DNA of 32,774 nucleotides from Acidimicrobiia bacterium. GTDB taxonomy: Bacteria > Acidobacteriota > Terriglobia > Versatilivoradales > Versatilivoraceae. The notes below the pieces were generated by a model. It had not been told where the DNA came from and did not search any database. It saw only the letters and a list, made by a program, of their open reading frames with translations. Position numbers and translations under genes: made by a program. The stretch is from the NCBI GenBank assembly GCA_016871215.1, contig VFZK01000009.1, positions 1 through 32,774 on the forward strand, in the 5' to 3' direction. Shown here in pieces: positions 7,639-16,366 of this stretch (position 1 is the first letter of the stretch; every line of letters begins with the position of its first letter).

Positions 7639-9318
7639 ATGATCCGACGAGACTTCATTAGGACCGTCGCCGCATTGGGAACTTCCGCCAGCAGTAGTAG
7701 CGAACCTGCGGAACATCGCGCCGCGTTGACATCGATTCCTGACGAGCCGCACGTTTTCGTGCGAGAGGATTTTCATCACCTCTCTGGCCTGGCCCCGCCG
7801 CTAACCCTCGCGGACATTACCAAGACGGTGGACCTGCTGGTGGGAACGAGCGTCGACACTCTCATCTTCTCTCTGGGATCCACCGGCGGGATGTGTCTTT
7901 ATGACACGCGTGTCGGGCAAATGCATGGGACCAACGTGGGCAAGTGGACGCATGCCGTCAACTATCGCGATGGGCGTTACGTGCGGCAGCTGGTGGCAAA
8001 CGGCTGGGATCGGCCTCAACTGTTCTGCGATCGCTGCCATGAGACAGGATTACTGTTTTTTGCAAGTGCTCCCCTCACGATCGGCGCCCACACCACACCA
8101 CAGCTGCGTGGCTTGGGAAGAACGTCAGACTTTGTGTTCGATAACGCGCAACTGCAAGTCGGACCGGACGCCGACCCGCGCGCGCGCCATCTATCGCCGA
8201 CGCGACTGAGCTTCATGTTTCCAGAAGTCCGTCAGGAGCGCATTCGGATTTACGAGGAGTTCCTGTCTCGCTACGAGACGGACGGGGTGGAGGTGGAAGT
8301 GAACTGGCTTCCCCTTTGCAAATACAGCCAGATCAGACAATGTGCACCGCTACTTATGCAATGGTTTCGAGATCTGCGGCAGCTCGCCCAAAAGGCTCAG
8401 CAAGCCCAGCATCGCCGCAAGCGGATTTACGTCCAGCTCCCTGCGAGCCCTGCCACTTGGCAGCAAGCAGGCCTTGAAGTGGGAACCTGGATTGCCGAGC
8501 GACTCGTCGATGGCCTAATCTGTACGGCAAACGACCCGGAAGTGCTCGATCAGGACCTCGACTTGTCGGAAGCAGTCTCGTTGTGCCGCGGAACGCCATG
8601 TCGCATCCTGGTAGGGTGCGGTCCCTCACTGGGCAAGATCAGAGCCAAGAAGGCCACGACTAAAATGCTCTGGGCAGCGGCCGCCAACGCTTACCAACAG
8701 CAAGCCGCGGGTTTTGGGTTGAATGACATGATCCGCAGCCAGGAACTGAGTTTTCTCGGCAACATGGTTCATGCATTGCGGCCCCTGCGTCGGCCGCAAT
8801 TGCTTGAGATGGTCGACAAGCTCTACCGGGTTCGCGACCAGCCCACGAACCCACAAACGGCAGGAACGGGACTGCCCGGAACGGAGCCTTTGCTTCCTAA
8901 AGTGCTTGAACAAGGACAGCCCCAAGAGGTGCCGTTAAGAATTGCCGATGACCTGCACCGGTGGCATGCGTTGGGGAGAGTGAAGAGAGTACGGCTGCGT
9001 GTCCGCATCAGCAATCTCGAGCCTTCGCTGAACGAACTGAGAATCGAGCTGAACGGGCGCCTCCTGCCGGATTCGCTTCTTCAGATCCACGACCTGAATT
9101 ACCGCTTCATCCGAGAAGGGGTTGCCTATCAGGGTAGTCAAATTTACGAGTACGCTCTGCGCCCGGAAGTCTATCCTCAGATGGGAAGGAACATCGTGAA
9201 AGTAACACTGATTCGGCGCGATCCGGATGTAGACTTGCGTTGCGAAATCCAGGATGTCGATTGCCTTATCGAGTACCGGTTGCATCGACATTTTGAAGAC
9301 GGTCCCACGACGTACTGA
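7639..9318 (+). CDS. Tat-exported protein of unknown function, probable TIM-barrel glycosidase-like fold
   Basis: 559 residues from ATG 7639. The frame is open from 7531, but the 36 extra residues look non-coding, and ATG 7639 begins the Tat motif MIRRDFIRTVAALGTS behind GGGA (7626-7629). After the signal comes a region of alternating strands and helices (about residues 40-360) with patterns seen in glycosidase-like TIM barrels. An EVEVNWLP strand (from bases 8290) has acidic and Trp residues at a strand end. The last 130 residues look all-beta and end in a charged strand (DCLIEYRLHRHFEDGP). I do not recognise a named family with certainty; exported barrel proteins of this kind are frequent in Planctomycetes and Verrucomicrobia. 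The neighbours suggest carbohydrate or hydroxy-acid turnover. Function is unassigned. Confidence 0.75.
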   Translation: MIRRDFIRTVAALGTSASSSSEPAEHRAALTSIPDEPHVFVREDFHHLSGLAPPLTLADITKTVDLLVGTSVDTLIFSLGSTGGMCLYDTRVGQMHGTNVGKWTHAVNYRDGRYVRQLVANGWDRPQLFCDRCHETGLLFFASAPLTIGAHTTPQLRGLGRTSDFVFDNAQLQVGPDADPRARHLSPTRLSFMFPEVRQERIRIYEEFLSRYETDGVEVEVNWLPLCKYSQIRQCAPLLMQWFRDLRQLAQKAQQAQHRRKRIYVQLPASPATWQQAGLEVGTWIAERLVDGLICTANDPEVLDQDLDLSEAVSLCRGTPCRILVGCGPSLGKIRAKKATTKMLWAAAANAYQQQAAGFGLNDMIRSQELSFLGNMVHALRPLRRPQLLEMVDKLYRVRDQPTNPQTAGTGLPGTEPLLPKVLEQGQPQEVPLRIADDLHRWHALGRVKRVRLRVRISNLEPSLNELRIELNGRLLPDSLLQIHDLNYRFIREGVAYQGSQIYEYALRPEVYPQMGRNIVKVTLIRRDPDVDLRCEIQDVDCLIEYRLHRHFEDGPTTY

Positions 9319-9503
9319 GGGCAGTACCAGGCGGGTCGCAGGTTGTCGACCATGCCGCATCGGGAAGTCAGACGGCCCGCCTTCCGTGAAGCGCAGAAAA
9401 CTGAAGTTGCGGGCGGGTACCGCAAGACAGCACTTGTTGGATCCAACGTTCTGGTACAGTAAAGCCAATTTCAGAGTCACAGTCCATTGAGGGAGACGCG
9501 CCA

Positions 9504-10379
9504 ATGAATGCATCCGAGGTACAGATTGATCCGAAGGAAGAAATCGGTTTCATGAACGTCGACGCCACCGATTTCAGCCAGCTCACGCTTGGCCAGAAGA
9601 TTCGCCATCTTGAAGTCGAAGGCTACATCGTTCTGCCCGGCGTGCTGGATGAAGCCTGGATGGAACAAATCAAACTCGAGATGGCCGACGCGCCGATGCG
9701 AACCAAAGACTACAGTGACGCTCAGACCTTTTGCCTCGAGCCACAGTGGCACAGCCGGGCCCTGGCGAAGCTCATCGCTAATCCGCCGGTCATCGAGTTC
9801 CTGGAGGCCGTGCTTGGGCCCGACATCGTATTTACGCGTGGGCTCTTCAGCAGAACGCTGTCGGGCTCGCCACCCATCTCCTTGCACACAGACGGCCAGC
9901 CCTTCGGCTCTTCCATCTTCGGATACGAAGGCAGCTCGCCCCGCTTGCTCCGCGTGCTTTACTATCTGGACGACTTGACTCCCGAGCGGGCTCCGTTTCG
10001 CCTGGTGCCACGTTCTCACCTCTCCTTTCATGCGGAAGCCAATCCCTACTTGCGGTACAAATCGCTTCCGGGCGAGATAACGCTCTGTGTGAAAGCGGGC
10101 ACGGCGGTGATCATTCCCATCAACCTGTTTCATGGAACGCATCCGAACAGGACGCTCTCGCAGCGAACCCTGGTCCAGCTTGGTTATCGTTCGGCTTGGG
10201 CAGGCCCGATTAAGCCGATGGATGAGTGGAACCCAAATCTTGTAGCCGCCGCGCCGCCGGAGGTCCAGCGTTTCCTGCAAAGTCCAAACACCAGCGGTCT
10301 GGTGTGGGAGCAGCCACACAAGCCCAAGGGGATGAAAGCGGACGCCCCGGCTCTGAATCCAAAACGGTGGGACAAATAG
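9504..10379 (+). CDS. Phytanoyl-CoA dioxygenase (PhyH) family protein
   Basis: A 291-residue non-haem Fe(II)/2-oxoglutarate-dependent oxygenase that would hydroxylate a small molecule in the cytoplasm. The iron triad is visible: H128 and D130 in SLHTDGQP, and H210 in NLFHGTHPNRT. An Arg a few residues later (R216 or R221) is placed to bind the 2-oxoglutarate carboxylate. The N-terminal part (LEVEGYIVLPGVLDEAWMEQ) is the typical family start. ATG 9504 follows GGGAG (9491-9495) by 8 bases. The HAD gene starts 57 bases downstream, so the two probably share a transcript. PhyH proteins are greatly expanded in Planctomycetes and related soil or marine bacteria; substrates are mostly unknown. Confidence 0.9.
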   Translation: MNASEVQIDPKEEIGFMNVDATDFSQLTLGQKIRHLEVEGYIVLPGVLDEAWMEQIKLEMADAPMRTKDYSDAQTFCLEPQWHSRALAKLIANPPVIEFLEAVLGPDIVFTRGLFSRTLSGSPPISLHTDGQPFGSSIFGYEGSSPRLLRVLYYLDDLTPERAPFRLVPRSHLSFHAEANPYLRYKSLPGEITLCVKAGTAVIIPINLFHGTHPNRTLSQRTLVQLGYRSAWAGPIKPMDEWNPNLVAAAPPEVQRFLQSPNTSGLVWEQPHKPKGMKADAPALNPKRWDK

Positions 10380-10436
10380 GCGTCAAGCAGACGCAGACCT
10401 GCGAACGGCGTGTGGGTCTGTGCTACGGCAACTTCC

Positions 10437-11057
10437 ATGCTGGTCAACTTCGACTTCGATGGCGTGCTGGTCGACTCCTTGAGCCAACTTCACCGTATCG
10501 CAGTCGAGGCAGCAAAGAACGTTGGCACCCAGCGCCAGCCGACCCTCGACGACTTTCGAACCATCCAGAACCTGACTTTCGGAGCTCTCGGAGCCGCCTT
10601 GGGCCTCTCACCAACCATGGCGGAAGCATTTGCCAACGATATGTTTGCGCAGTTGCGCACGGCCGCACGTGCTCCCCAACTGTTCCAAGGAATCCCTGAA
10701 GTTCTCCGAGACCTCGCTCGACGTTACAAGGTCGTCATTATCACCGCCAACGTGCGCAGCATGGTGCAGAACGTCCTTCGTAACGCAGGCATTCTTTCTG
10801 CCGTAGGGCAGATCTTCGATGGCGAACAGGAGGGCTCGAAAGCTGCGAAGATTCGCAAAGCAATCGAGATCTACGAGTGTGTTCCAAAGGAAACATTCAT
10901 GGTCGGCGATACCATGGGAGATATTCTGGCAGGCCGCCAAGCCGGGGTTCGCACGATCGCTGTCACCTGGGGCTACCAACCTGAAGCGCTTCTTCGGAAG
11001 GGCCATCCAGACTACTTCGCCCGGTCGCCGAATGACCTGCTTTCAATTCTGCGCTAA
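10437..11057 (+). CDS. HAD-superfamily hydrolase (phosphoglycolate phosphatase-like)
   Basis: A 206-residue Mg-dependent phosphatase with all four HAD motifs: I, DFDGVLVDS with nucleophile D6 and D8; II, VVIITAN with T103; III, a lysine in GSKAAKIRK (K135 or K138); IV, MVGDTMGDI with D158 and D162. The alpha-helical cap between motifs I and II (about residues 15-85) marks subclass I, as in Gph or PGM-type enzymes. ATG 10437 is chosen because it opens exactly at the first beta strand; GTG 10410 adds nine residues and no strong ribosome site favours either. It would hydrolyse a small phosphorylated metabolite and sits just behind the PhyH gene. Confidence 0.88.
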   Translation: MLVNFDFDGVLVDSLSQLHRIAVEAAKNVGTQRQPTLDDFRTIQNLTFGALGAALGLSPTMAEAFANDMFAQLRTAARAPQLFQGIPEVLRDLARRYKVVIITANVRSMVQNVLRNAGILSAVGQIFDGEQEGSKAAKIRKAIEIYECVPKETFMVGDTMGDILAGRQAGVRTIAVTWGYQPEALLRKGHPDYFARSPNDLLSILR

Positions 11058-11363
11058 GCCGGGCTGAGAGTCGGCGTGTGGGCAACAAGATCTCGCTAGC
11101 CCTTGAGTGCGCTGAAGCCCTGGCGAACGCGCGGGCTGCTGATCTCTCTTCAGTGCCCAACTGCAGGCGAGAACTCATGACTTCTTCGGGACACTGAGCA
11201 ACGCTTTTCCAGGTTGACAAGCGGGTAGCACAGCAGCCACTATCCCGTGCTCTGAGTACGATCCGGAAGCGGGAGCGTTCAGTGCGCCACCGGATCGAGT
11301 TGACCTGCCTGCCTCCGCAAGCAATGCCACAAAGATTCGTTTTGGCTCTCAGGGGGTTTTTCG
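11058..11363. other. Intergenic region upstream of the M20 gene
   Basis: About 300 bases with no gene. A TTGACA occurs at 11214-11219, but no matching -10 box sits at normal spacing. The promoter of the downstream tight gene series should lie here, though I cannot point to it. Confidence 0.4.
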
Positions 11364-12488
11364 ATGTCTCACAATGTCGATGTGCTTCGACTCACGCGCG
11401 AAGTGGTCGCCATAGACTCCGTCACGCATCGCAGCAACGTTGCTGTTGCCGATTTTCTGCAAGAGACCTTGGAAGGGTGTGGGTTTGAAGTCGAGCGACT
11501 CGAATACCTCGATCGCGAAGGCCTGCGTAAGGTCGACTTAGTCGGCAAAAAAGGTCGTGGCCAAGGGGGGTTGGGATTCTTCTCGCACTGCGACACGGTG
11601 CCCGGCACTGGATGGGAGCAGCAGGCCTGGAGTCCAGAGATCAAAGATGGGCGTCTGACAGGGCTTGGCAGTTGCGACATGAAGGGGCCTCTGGCTGCTA
11701 CCATCGCGGCCGGCGCAGCCATCAACGCGAATCAGCTTCGGAACCCAGTCTTTATCGTCATCACGGCCGACGAGGAGAATGCGAGCCTCGGCGCCAGCCA
11801 TTTGGTAAAGGCGTCGGAGCTGTTTCGCGCCGCCCCGCCGCAGCACGGCGTGATCGCAGAGCCAACCCGGATGATCCCAGTTTATGCGCACAAGGGCGCA
11901 GCCCTGGTGACGGTGACCGCTCGAGGCATCGCTGCCCACACCAGCACCGACAAAGGAATTTCTTCCAATTTCATCATCGCCCCGTTTTTGGCAGAAATGG
12001 CCGAGTTAGCTCGGCTGACCAAGACGGATTCTTCTTTTCAGAACTCCGAGTTCCAGCCGCCGACGCTCGGATTCAACATGGTGATCTCAGACGACGGCTG
12101 CAAGCCAAACGTCAGCGCATCCAAGACGGTCTGCACTCTCTGTTTTCGTCCGATGCCGAACGACCGCAGCCGGCATGTGCTTGAGACGATCGCCGCCAAA
12201 GCGGCTCAGCATCAGTTGGAAGTCTCGCCGTGGGTTGCCGAGCCTTTCTACGTTTCTCCTCAAGCGAGAATCGTGCAAACGGCGCTGCGGGCTTGCGGAC
12301 TGCCCAAAGCAGAGACGGTTTCGTTCTGTTCGGATGCTGTGATATTCAAGGATTATCTGGAACTGGTGATTCTAGGCCCCGGCGACATCGCCCAGGCACA
12401 CACCGTTGGAGAATGGGTCGATACGAACCAACTTCTCGAAGCAACCCAAGTTTATGGACAGATGATTCAGATGCTGTGCGCGGAGTAG
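11364..12488 (+). CDS. M20-family metallohydrolase (ArgE/DapE/carboxypeptidase G2-like deacylase)
   Basis: A 374-residue di-zinc amidohydrolase that removes an acyl group or cleaves a terminal amide. All metal and catalytic residues are present: H75 and D77 (SHCDTVPG), D105 (LGSCDMKG), catalytic E137 and E138 (TADEENAS), E166 (AEPT) and H346 (AQAHTVGEW). The dimerisation or lid domain lies at about residues 175-290, with the family's conserved His at H192. ATG 11364 follows CAGGGGG. It opens a closely spaced series: the cyclase gene starts 43 bases downstream. The product is cytoplasmic. An acetylornithine deacetylase function is possible, but the neighbours suggest a catabolic N-acyl substrate. 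Confidence 0.9.
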   Translation: MSHNVDVLRLTREVVAIDSVTHRSNVAVADFLQETLEGCGFEVERLEYLDREGLRKVDLVGKKGRGQGGLGFFSHCDTVPGTGWEQQAWSPEIKDGRLTGLGSCDMKGPLAATIAAGAAINANQLRNPVFIVITADEENASLGASHLVKASELFRAAPPQHGVIAEPTRMIPVYAHKGAALVTVTARGIAAHTSTDKGISSNFIIAPFLAEMAELARLTKTDSSFQNSEFQPPTLGFNMVISDDGCKPNVSASKTVCTLCFRPMPNDRSRHVLETIAAKAAQHQLEVSPWVAEPFYVSPQARIVQTALRACGLPKAETVSFCSDAVIFKDYLELVILGPGDIAQAHTVGEWVDTNQLLEATQVYGQMIQMLCAE

Positions 12489-12531
12489 CTGCGGAATCGA
12501 TTGTGGTTGACTCACTTTGCGAGGTTCGACA

Positions 12532-14217
12532 ATGAAACGACTTTTGATCTTGACTGCGCTGGTTGCCGGATCTGCCGTGTGCGCCAGCGCGGCTGACGGA
12601 CGCTCGCCCGAATGGCAGGATCTTTCCTTGTTGGTCGCCCCAGACCGCCCGTCTACCTGGCCGGCGGTTGGCTGGCCTCTGTTCCAGATCAACCCCTATC
12701 TCCGCATCGGTCCCCGGAGCGCTTACAACTCCGAGATTCTGACGATCGATCTGAACACCGGGACCCAGCTGGACGTACCGCCCCACTCTGTTCCGCCGCC
12801 GGATTCCGGTCTGCCCAACGCAGGCCCGCTCGGCCTGATGTACAGCGACAAAGCGCCCGCCTGGCAGTTTGGTGGGGAAGCTTGTGTGATCGACATTCGC
12901 GAGTTGCGCGACGGTCCGAACGGTCGAAGCAGCCTGATTCAGAAAGAGCATATTCAGGCCTGGGAACAGAAGCACAGGCCGCTGCGGTTTGGCGATGTGG
13001 TGTTGTTCTACAGCGGCTACAGTGACAAATACTATCTGCCGCTGCCCGCAGGCCGGCGGTTTGTTTCCGATCCGGTGGAAGGCAAAGCGCCAGGCTGGCC
13101 CGATCCAGCACCGGAGACGATGGAGTATCTGGCAACGCGCAACGTTATGACGTTGGGTACGGACAGCCCGAGTATGGGGCCGATTCCAGACATGGCGGAG
13201 CCGACCCACCTGGCAGGGTTGAAGCACGGCATGATCTGGACAGAAGGGGCGACAAATTTGGGCAGTCTGCCAGCCACGGGCGCGTTCTATTGCATGCTGG
13301 CGCCGAAACACCGCGGCGGCGTGGCTAACGAAGCTCGGGCTTTTGCGATCGTGGGTCAACCGCTGGCGCAGCAGCTCTCTGATTCGGCCCGTGCGAAAAG
13401 AGTTGTCGACCTCTCCGTCACCATGGCCGACGATTTGCCCGTCTGGTGGCCAGGCGCCGGGGCAGGCAGACACCGGCAGCCCTATATCACCATCAATTTC
13501 ATGAAGAACCCGGTCAACGGCGCCTACCAGCAGACCCACACGATGGACAGCCACACCGGCACTCACCTCGTGCCGCCCAGTTACGCACTGCCTGCCGCAG
13601 GTTTCGACAACCAGCGTTATCCTGCGGAAGTGCAACCCTGGTTGGCTGCGTTTGAAAAGCAGTTTGGGCCGCGCGGCGCCAGCGATGTGACAGCAGAAAA
13701 GGTCCCTCTCTCTCAGACTTCCGGATGGGCCAGGGTGATTCCGGTCGAACATCGCGCCGGAACCACCAGTCCGAAGGATTGGCCTCGCTCTCCGGAAATC
13801 ACTGTAGAGGACGTCCAGAAATACGAAGCGGAACACGGAGCGCTCAAGCCCGGCGAGATCGTCATCTTTCGCAGCGGATACAGCGATCGTTATTTCAAGC
13901 CATTTCCTGAGGGCAACGCATGCTTGCTGGATCCGTTGAATGGCAAAAGCGAAGGGTGGCCGGCGCCAGGGCCAAAGGCAATTCGTTATTTGGCAGGCAA
14001 AGGGATTCGATGCGTCGCGACGGATGGTCCTACGCTGGGCGGTTCAGACCCGCGGCAAGCTCTGATGACCTACTGGATGCTCGGCACCAAAGGGATGGTG
14101 GCAGTGGAGTATTTGACCAACCTGGACAAGTTGCCCGCACGCGCTTACTTCGTGTTCGCCGCGCTGAAGATCCGGAACAGCCACGGCGGACCGGGACGCG
14201 CGCTGGCCTTTTATTGA
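12532..14217 (+). CDS. Exported cyclase-family protein with two tandem cyclase domains
   Basis: 561 residues from ATG 12532, 7 bases behind GAGG. A Sec signal peptide (MKRLLILTALVAGSAVCASA) precedes two homologous cyclase (kynurenine formamidase/isatin hydrolase-like) domains, about 22-285 and 289-561. The copies align through GDVVLFYSGYSDKYY (154-168) and GEIVIFRSGYSDRYF (441-455). The family motif HxGTHxDxPxH is split between them. Domain 1 has NTGTQLDVPPH (75-85): both first His lost, Asp and last His kept, plus H226 and E238. Domain 2 has HTGTHLVPPSY (341-351): first two His kept, Asp and last His lost, E526 kept, and Tyr at the other His position. Family members hydrolyse amides or lactams using Zn or Mn. 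It lies between the M20 and dehydrogenase genes with gaps of 43 and 42 bases. Confidence 0.85.
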   Translation: MKRLLILTALVAGSAVCASAADGRSPEWQDLSLLVAPDRPSTWPAVGWPLFQINPYLRIGPRSAYNSEILTIDLNTGTQLDVPPHSVPPPDSGLPNAGPLGLMYSDKAPAWQFGGEACVIDIRELRDGPNGRSSLIQKEHIQAWEQKHRPLRFGDVVLFYSGYSDKYYLPLPAGRRFVSDPVEGKAPGWPDPAPETMEYLATRNVMTLGTDSPSMGPIPDMAEPTHLAGLKHGMIWTEGATNLGSLPATGAFYCMLAPKHRGGVANEARAFAIVGQPLAQQLSDSARAKRVVDLSVTMADDLPVWWPGAGAGRHRQPYITINFMKNPVNGAYQQTHTMDSHTGTHLVPPSYALPAAGFDNQRYPAEVQPWLAAFEKQFGPRGASDVTAEKVPLSQTSGWARVIPVEHRAGTTSPKDWPRSPEITVEDVQKYEAEHGALKPGEIVIFRSGYSDRYFKPFPEGNACLLDPLNGKSEGWPAPGPKAIRYLAGKGIRCVATDGPTLGGSDPRQALMTYWMLGTKGMVAVEYLTNLDKLPARAYFVFAALKIRNSHGGPGRALAFY

Positions 14218-14246
14218 CGAGCTTCGGAGCGCCGGCGATCAGGTTC

Positions 14247-14252
14247 AGGAGA
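14247..14252 (+). promoter_or_regulatory. Shine-Dalgarno for GTG-started dehydrogenase
   Basis: AGGAGA lies 7 bases before GTG 14260 and decides this non-ATG start. No in-frame ATG follows until late in the first domain. Confidence 0.75.
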
Positions 14253-14259
14253 TAGAAGC

Positions 14260-15258
14260 GTGAGATCTTTTAAAGTTGCTCTTGTTGGAGCCGAAGGACA
14301 TCGCGTTCCCGATTGGGTATACTCACAGCTGGCAGAAGCGCACATCGATTTCATCGTCCAGGAGTGCACGACCCGTGAGGAACTGGGTCGGCACGCAGCC
14401 GATGTGGACGTGGTTTGGGTTTGGGGAAGCCGCGTGATCACGGCAGAACGGCTGGATCTGCTGCGCCGCTGCGGCGCCATTCTGCGCTCGGGCAGCGGCA
14501 CAGACAATGTTCCCGTCCATGAAGCCACCCAGCGGGGAATCCTCGTTGCGAACACGCCCGAAGCCATCAGTGCCGAAGTGTCTGACCATGCGGTGGCCTT
14601 GCTGCTCGCAGTGGCCCGCCGTATTGCCTTTCAAGACCGCGCCGTGCGCCAGGGAAGATGGGAGTCGAATCTGGCCTCGCCGCCATGGCATCTGCGAGGA
14701 CGGACCGTGGGCGTCGTGGGCTTCGGCCACATCGGCAGGCTTTTCGCGCGCAAGATGAGCGGATTTGATGTGACGATCCTGGCTTTCGATCCCGCCGTTG
14801 CGGCCGGGCGAATGGCTGAACATGGCGTTCAGTGCGCTTCACTGGATGAAGTCCTGACGCGGGCCGACTTCGTCTCGCTCCATTGCCCGCTGACGAGCTC
14901 GACCTATCGTTTGATTGGGGAGCGTGAGCTGCGCCTGATGAAGCCCTCCGCCGTTCTGATCAACACCTCCCGTGGAGGAGTGATCGATGAAGCCAGTTTG
15001 ATCCGGGCGCTTCAAGAGAAATGGATCGCAGCAGCCGGCCTGGATGTGCTCGAGCAGGAACCCCCGAACCCGGAGAATCCACTGCTGAAGATGGACAACG
15101 TCGTAGTCACGCCGCACGTCGCCGGCTATTCGGATGTCTTCCTGGACTCTTTCTGGCGGTATTCCGTAGACACCCTTGTCGACCTGGCTGCCGGTCGCTG
15201 GCCTCGCTCTTGCGTTAATCCCAGCGTCAAGCCCCGCTGGAGCCTAAGCAGGAACTGA
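14260..15258 (+). CDS. D-isomer-specific 2-hydroxyacid dehydrogenase
   Basis: A 332-residue NAD-dependent dehydrogenase that interconverts 2-oxo and D-2-hydroxy acids (SerA, glyoxylate reductase or CtBP-like). The nucleotide fold has GFGHIG (154-159) with D178 at the end of the next strand, which favours NAD over NADP. The catalytic triad is R238 (NTSRGGVID), E267 (LEQEP) and H286 (TPHVAGY). There is no ACT domain, so it is not a full-length regulated SerA. It sits in the closely spaced series after the cyclase and before the isomerase. With a serine dehydratase and a pyruvate-type aldolase downstream, hydroxypyruvate or tartronate semialdehyde are plausible substrates; that is inference. Confidence 0.92.
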   Translation: MRSFKVALVGAEGHRVPDWVYSQLAEAHIDFIVQECTTREELGRHAADVDVVWVWGSRVITAERLDLLRRCGAILRSGSGTDNVPVHEATQRGILVANTPEAISAEVSDHAVALLLAVARRIAFQDRAVRQGRWESNLASPPWHLRGRTVGVVGFGHIGRLFARKMSGFDVTILAFDPAVAAGRMAEHGVQCASLDEVLTRADFVSLHCPLTSSTYRLIGERELRLMKPSAVLINTSRGGVIDEASLIRALQEKWIAAAGLDVLEQEPPNPENPLLKMDNVVVTPHVAGYSDVFLDSFWRYSVDTLVDLAAGRWPRSCVNPSVKPRWSLSRN

Positions 15259-15397
15259 GCTAGCCACACAAGTGAGCCGTGTTTCCATCCAATCTCTGCC
15301 TTGAGTGGCTCGGTGGGGCCGTCGTTTCGCCCGCCACCTCGGCAGCAAGGTCAATGCTCAGCAGCTTCTGGCAGGAGGAATTGAATGTGAGGATGCT

Positions 15398-16366
15398 ATG
15401 AACATCGGTCTGGTGACGGATAGTTTGCAGGATGTCTCTTTTCAGGATGCTGTCGAGTGGGTTGCCTCGGCAGGAATCGCCGCAATCGAAGTGGGTACCG
15501 GCGGTTTCTCGCGCGCGCTGCACTTCAATCTGGATGCGCTGGGCGAAAGCCAGCCTGCGCGCGACGAGTTCCAGGCCATCATTGCCCGTCATGGCCTGAA
15601 GATCAGTGCCCTGAACTGTAATGGCAATCCGCTCGATCCCCATCCGGAACGGGGCAAGAAGCATCGTGAAGCGTTGTTGAAGACAATCGAGCTTGCGCCG
15701 AAAATGGGCGTGGATACGGTCGTGACCATGAGTGGCTGCCCCGGGGATCCGAGTGGAAGCACCTATCCGAACTGGGTAACCCATCCCTGGCAGCAGGAGT
15801 TCCAGGATCTTTACCGCTGGCAGTGGGACGAGGTGCTGACTCCGTTCTGGAAGACGACCAGCCGGCTAGCCACCGATCGCGGTGTCAAAATCGCCATCGA
15901 AATGCATCCTGGCCAAACCGTGTACAGCACTTCAGGGTTGCTGCGCTTGCGCGACATCGCTGGGCCCACCCTTGGGGCGAACCTCGATCCGAGCCATCTG
16001 TTCCACCAGGGCATGGACCCCATTCATGTCGTCCGGACGCTCGGCCCAAACTTCGTGTTCCATGTTCATGCCAAGGACACACAGCTCGATCCCTATGTCA
16101 CGGCTCAAAGCGGCGTGATCGATATGCGTCCCATGCACCGGGTCATGGAGCGGCCCTGGTCATACCGAACGTTGGGCTTCGGACATGGCGAGCTCTGGTG
16201 GCGCGGCTTCATCAGCGCTCTGCGGTCTGTCGGCTACGACGGCACCCTCAGCATCGAACACGAAGACCCCCTTTTGAGCGCGCGCGAAGGCATCATCAAA
16301 AGTGTCGAGTTTTTGAAGCCTCTGCTCCTGAACACGATGCCCGAAGAGAAACCCCCATGGATCTAG
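15398..16366 (+). CDS. Sugar phosphate isomerase/epimerase (xylose isomerase-like TIM barrel)
   Basis: A 322-residue AP-endonuclease-2 type TIM barrel. The metal-binding set of the family is visible: E168 (AIEMHPGQ), D197 with H200 (NLDPSHLF), H222 or H224 (FHVHAKD) and E287 (SIEHEDP). Relatives isomerise or epimerise ketoses, inosose or hydroxypyruvate. ATG 15398 is chosen because the first strand MNIGLVTD begins there, with GAGG 5 bases upstream; the open frame reaches back to 15305. The gap to the dehydrogenase is 139 bases. No signal peptide, so cytoplasmic. Downstream the gene runs into the tandem-repeat spacer, which may separate an originally continuous operon. Confidence 0.9.
   Translation: MNIGLVTDSLQDVSFQDAVEWVASAGIAAIEVGTGGFSRALHFNLDALGESQPARDEFQAIIARHGLKISALNCNGNPLDPHPERGKKHREALLKTIELAPKMGVDTVVTMSGCPGDPSGSTYPNWVTHPWQQEFQDLYRWQWDEVLTPFWKTTSRLATDRGVKIAIEMHPGQTVYSTSGLLRLRDIAGPTLGANLDPSHLFHQGMDPIHVVRTLGPNFVFHVHAKDTQLDPYVTAQSGVIDMRPMHRVMERPWSYRTLGFGHGELWWRGFISALRSVGYDGTLSIEHEDPLLSAREGIIKSVEFLKPLLLNTMPEEKPPWI

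Noticed and set aside
9434-9460. Possible sigma-70 promoter before the PhyH gene (TTGTTG ... TACAGT)
   Set aside because: The spacer is only 15 bases and both boxes are imperfect. In a GC-rich genome of unknown sigma preference this is not enough.
11214-11246. TTGACA followed by TATCCC upstream of the M20 gene
   Set aside because: The spacer is 21 bases, too long for a standard promoter, and the -10 match is poor.
12346-13836. 496-codon open frame on the minus strand
   Set aside because: It is antisense to the cyclase gene, which has a signal peptide, domain repeats and a ribosome site. The antisense translation has no family pattern and reflects GC-rich codon bias.
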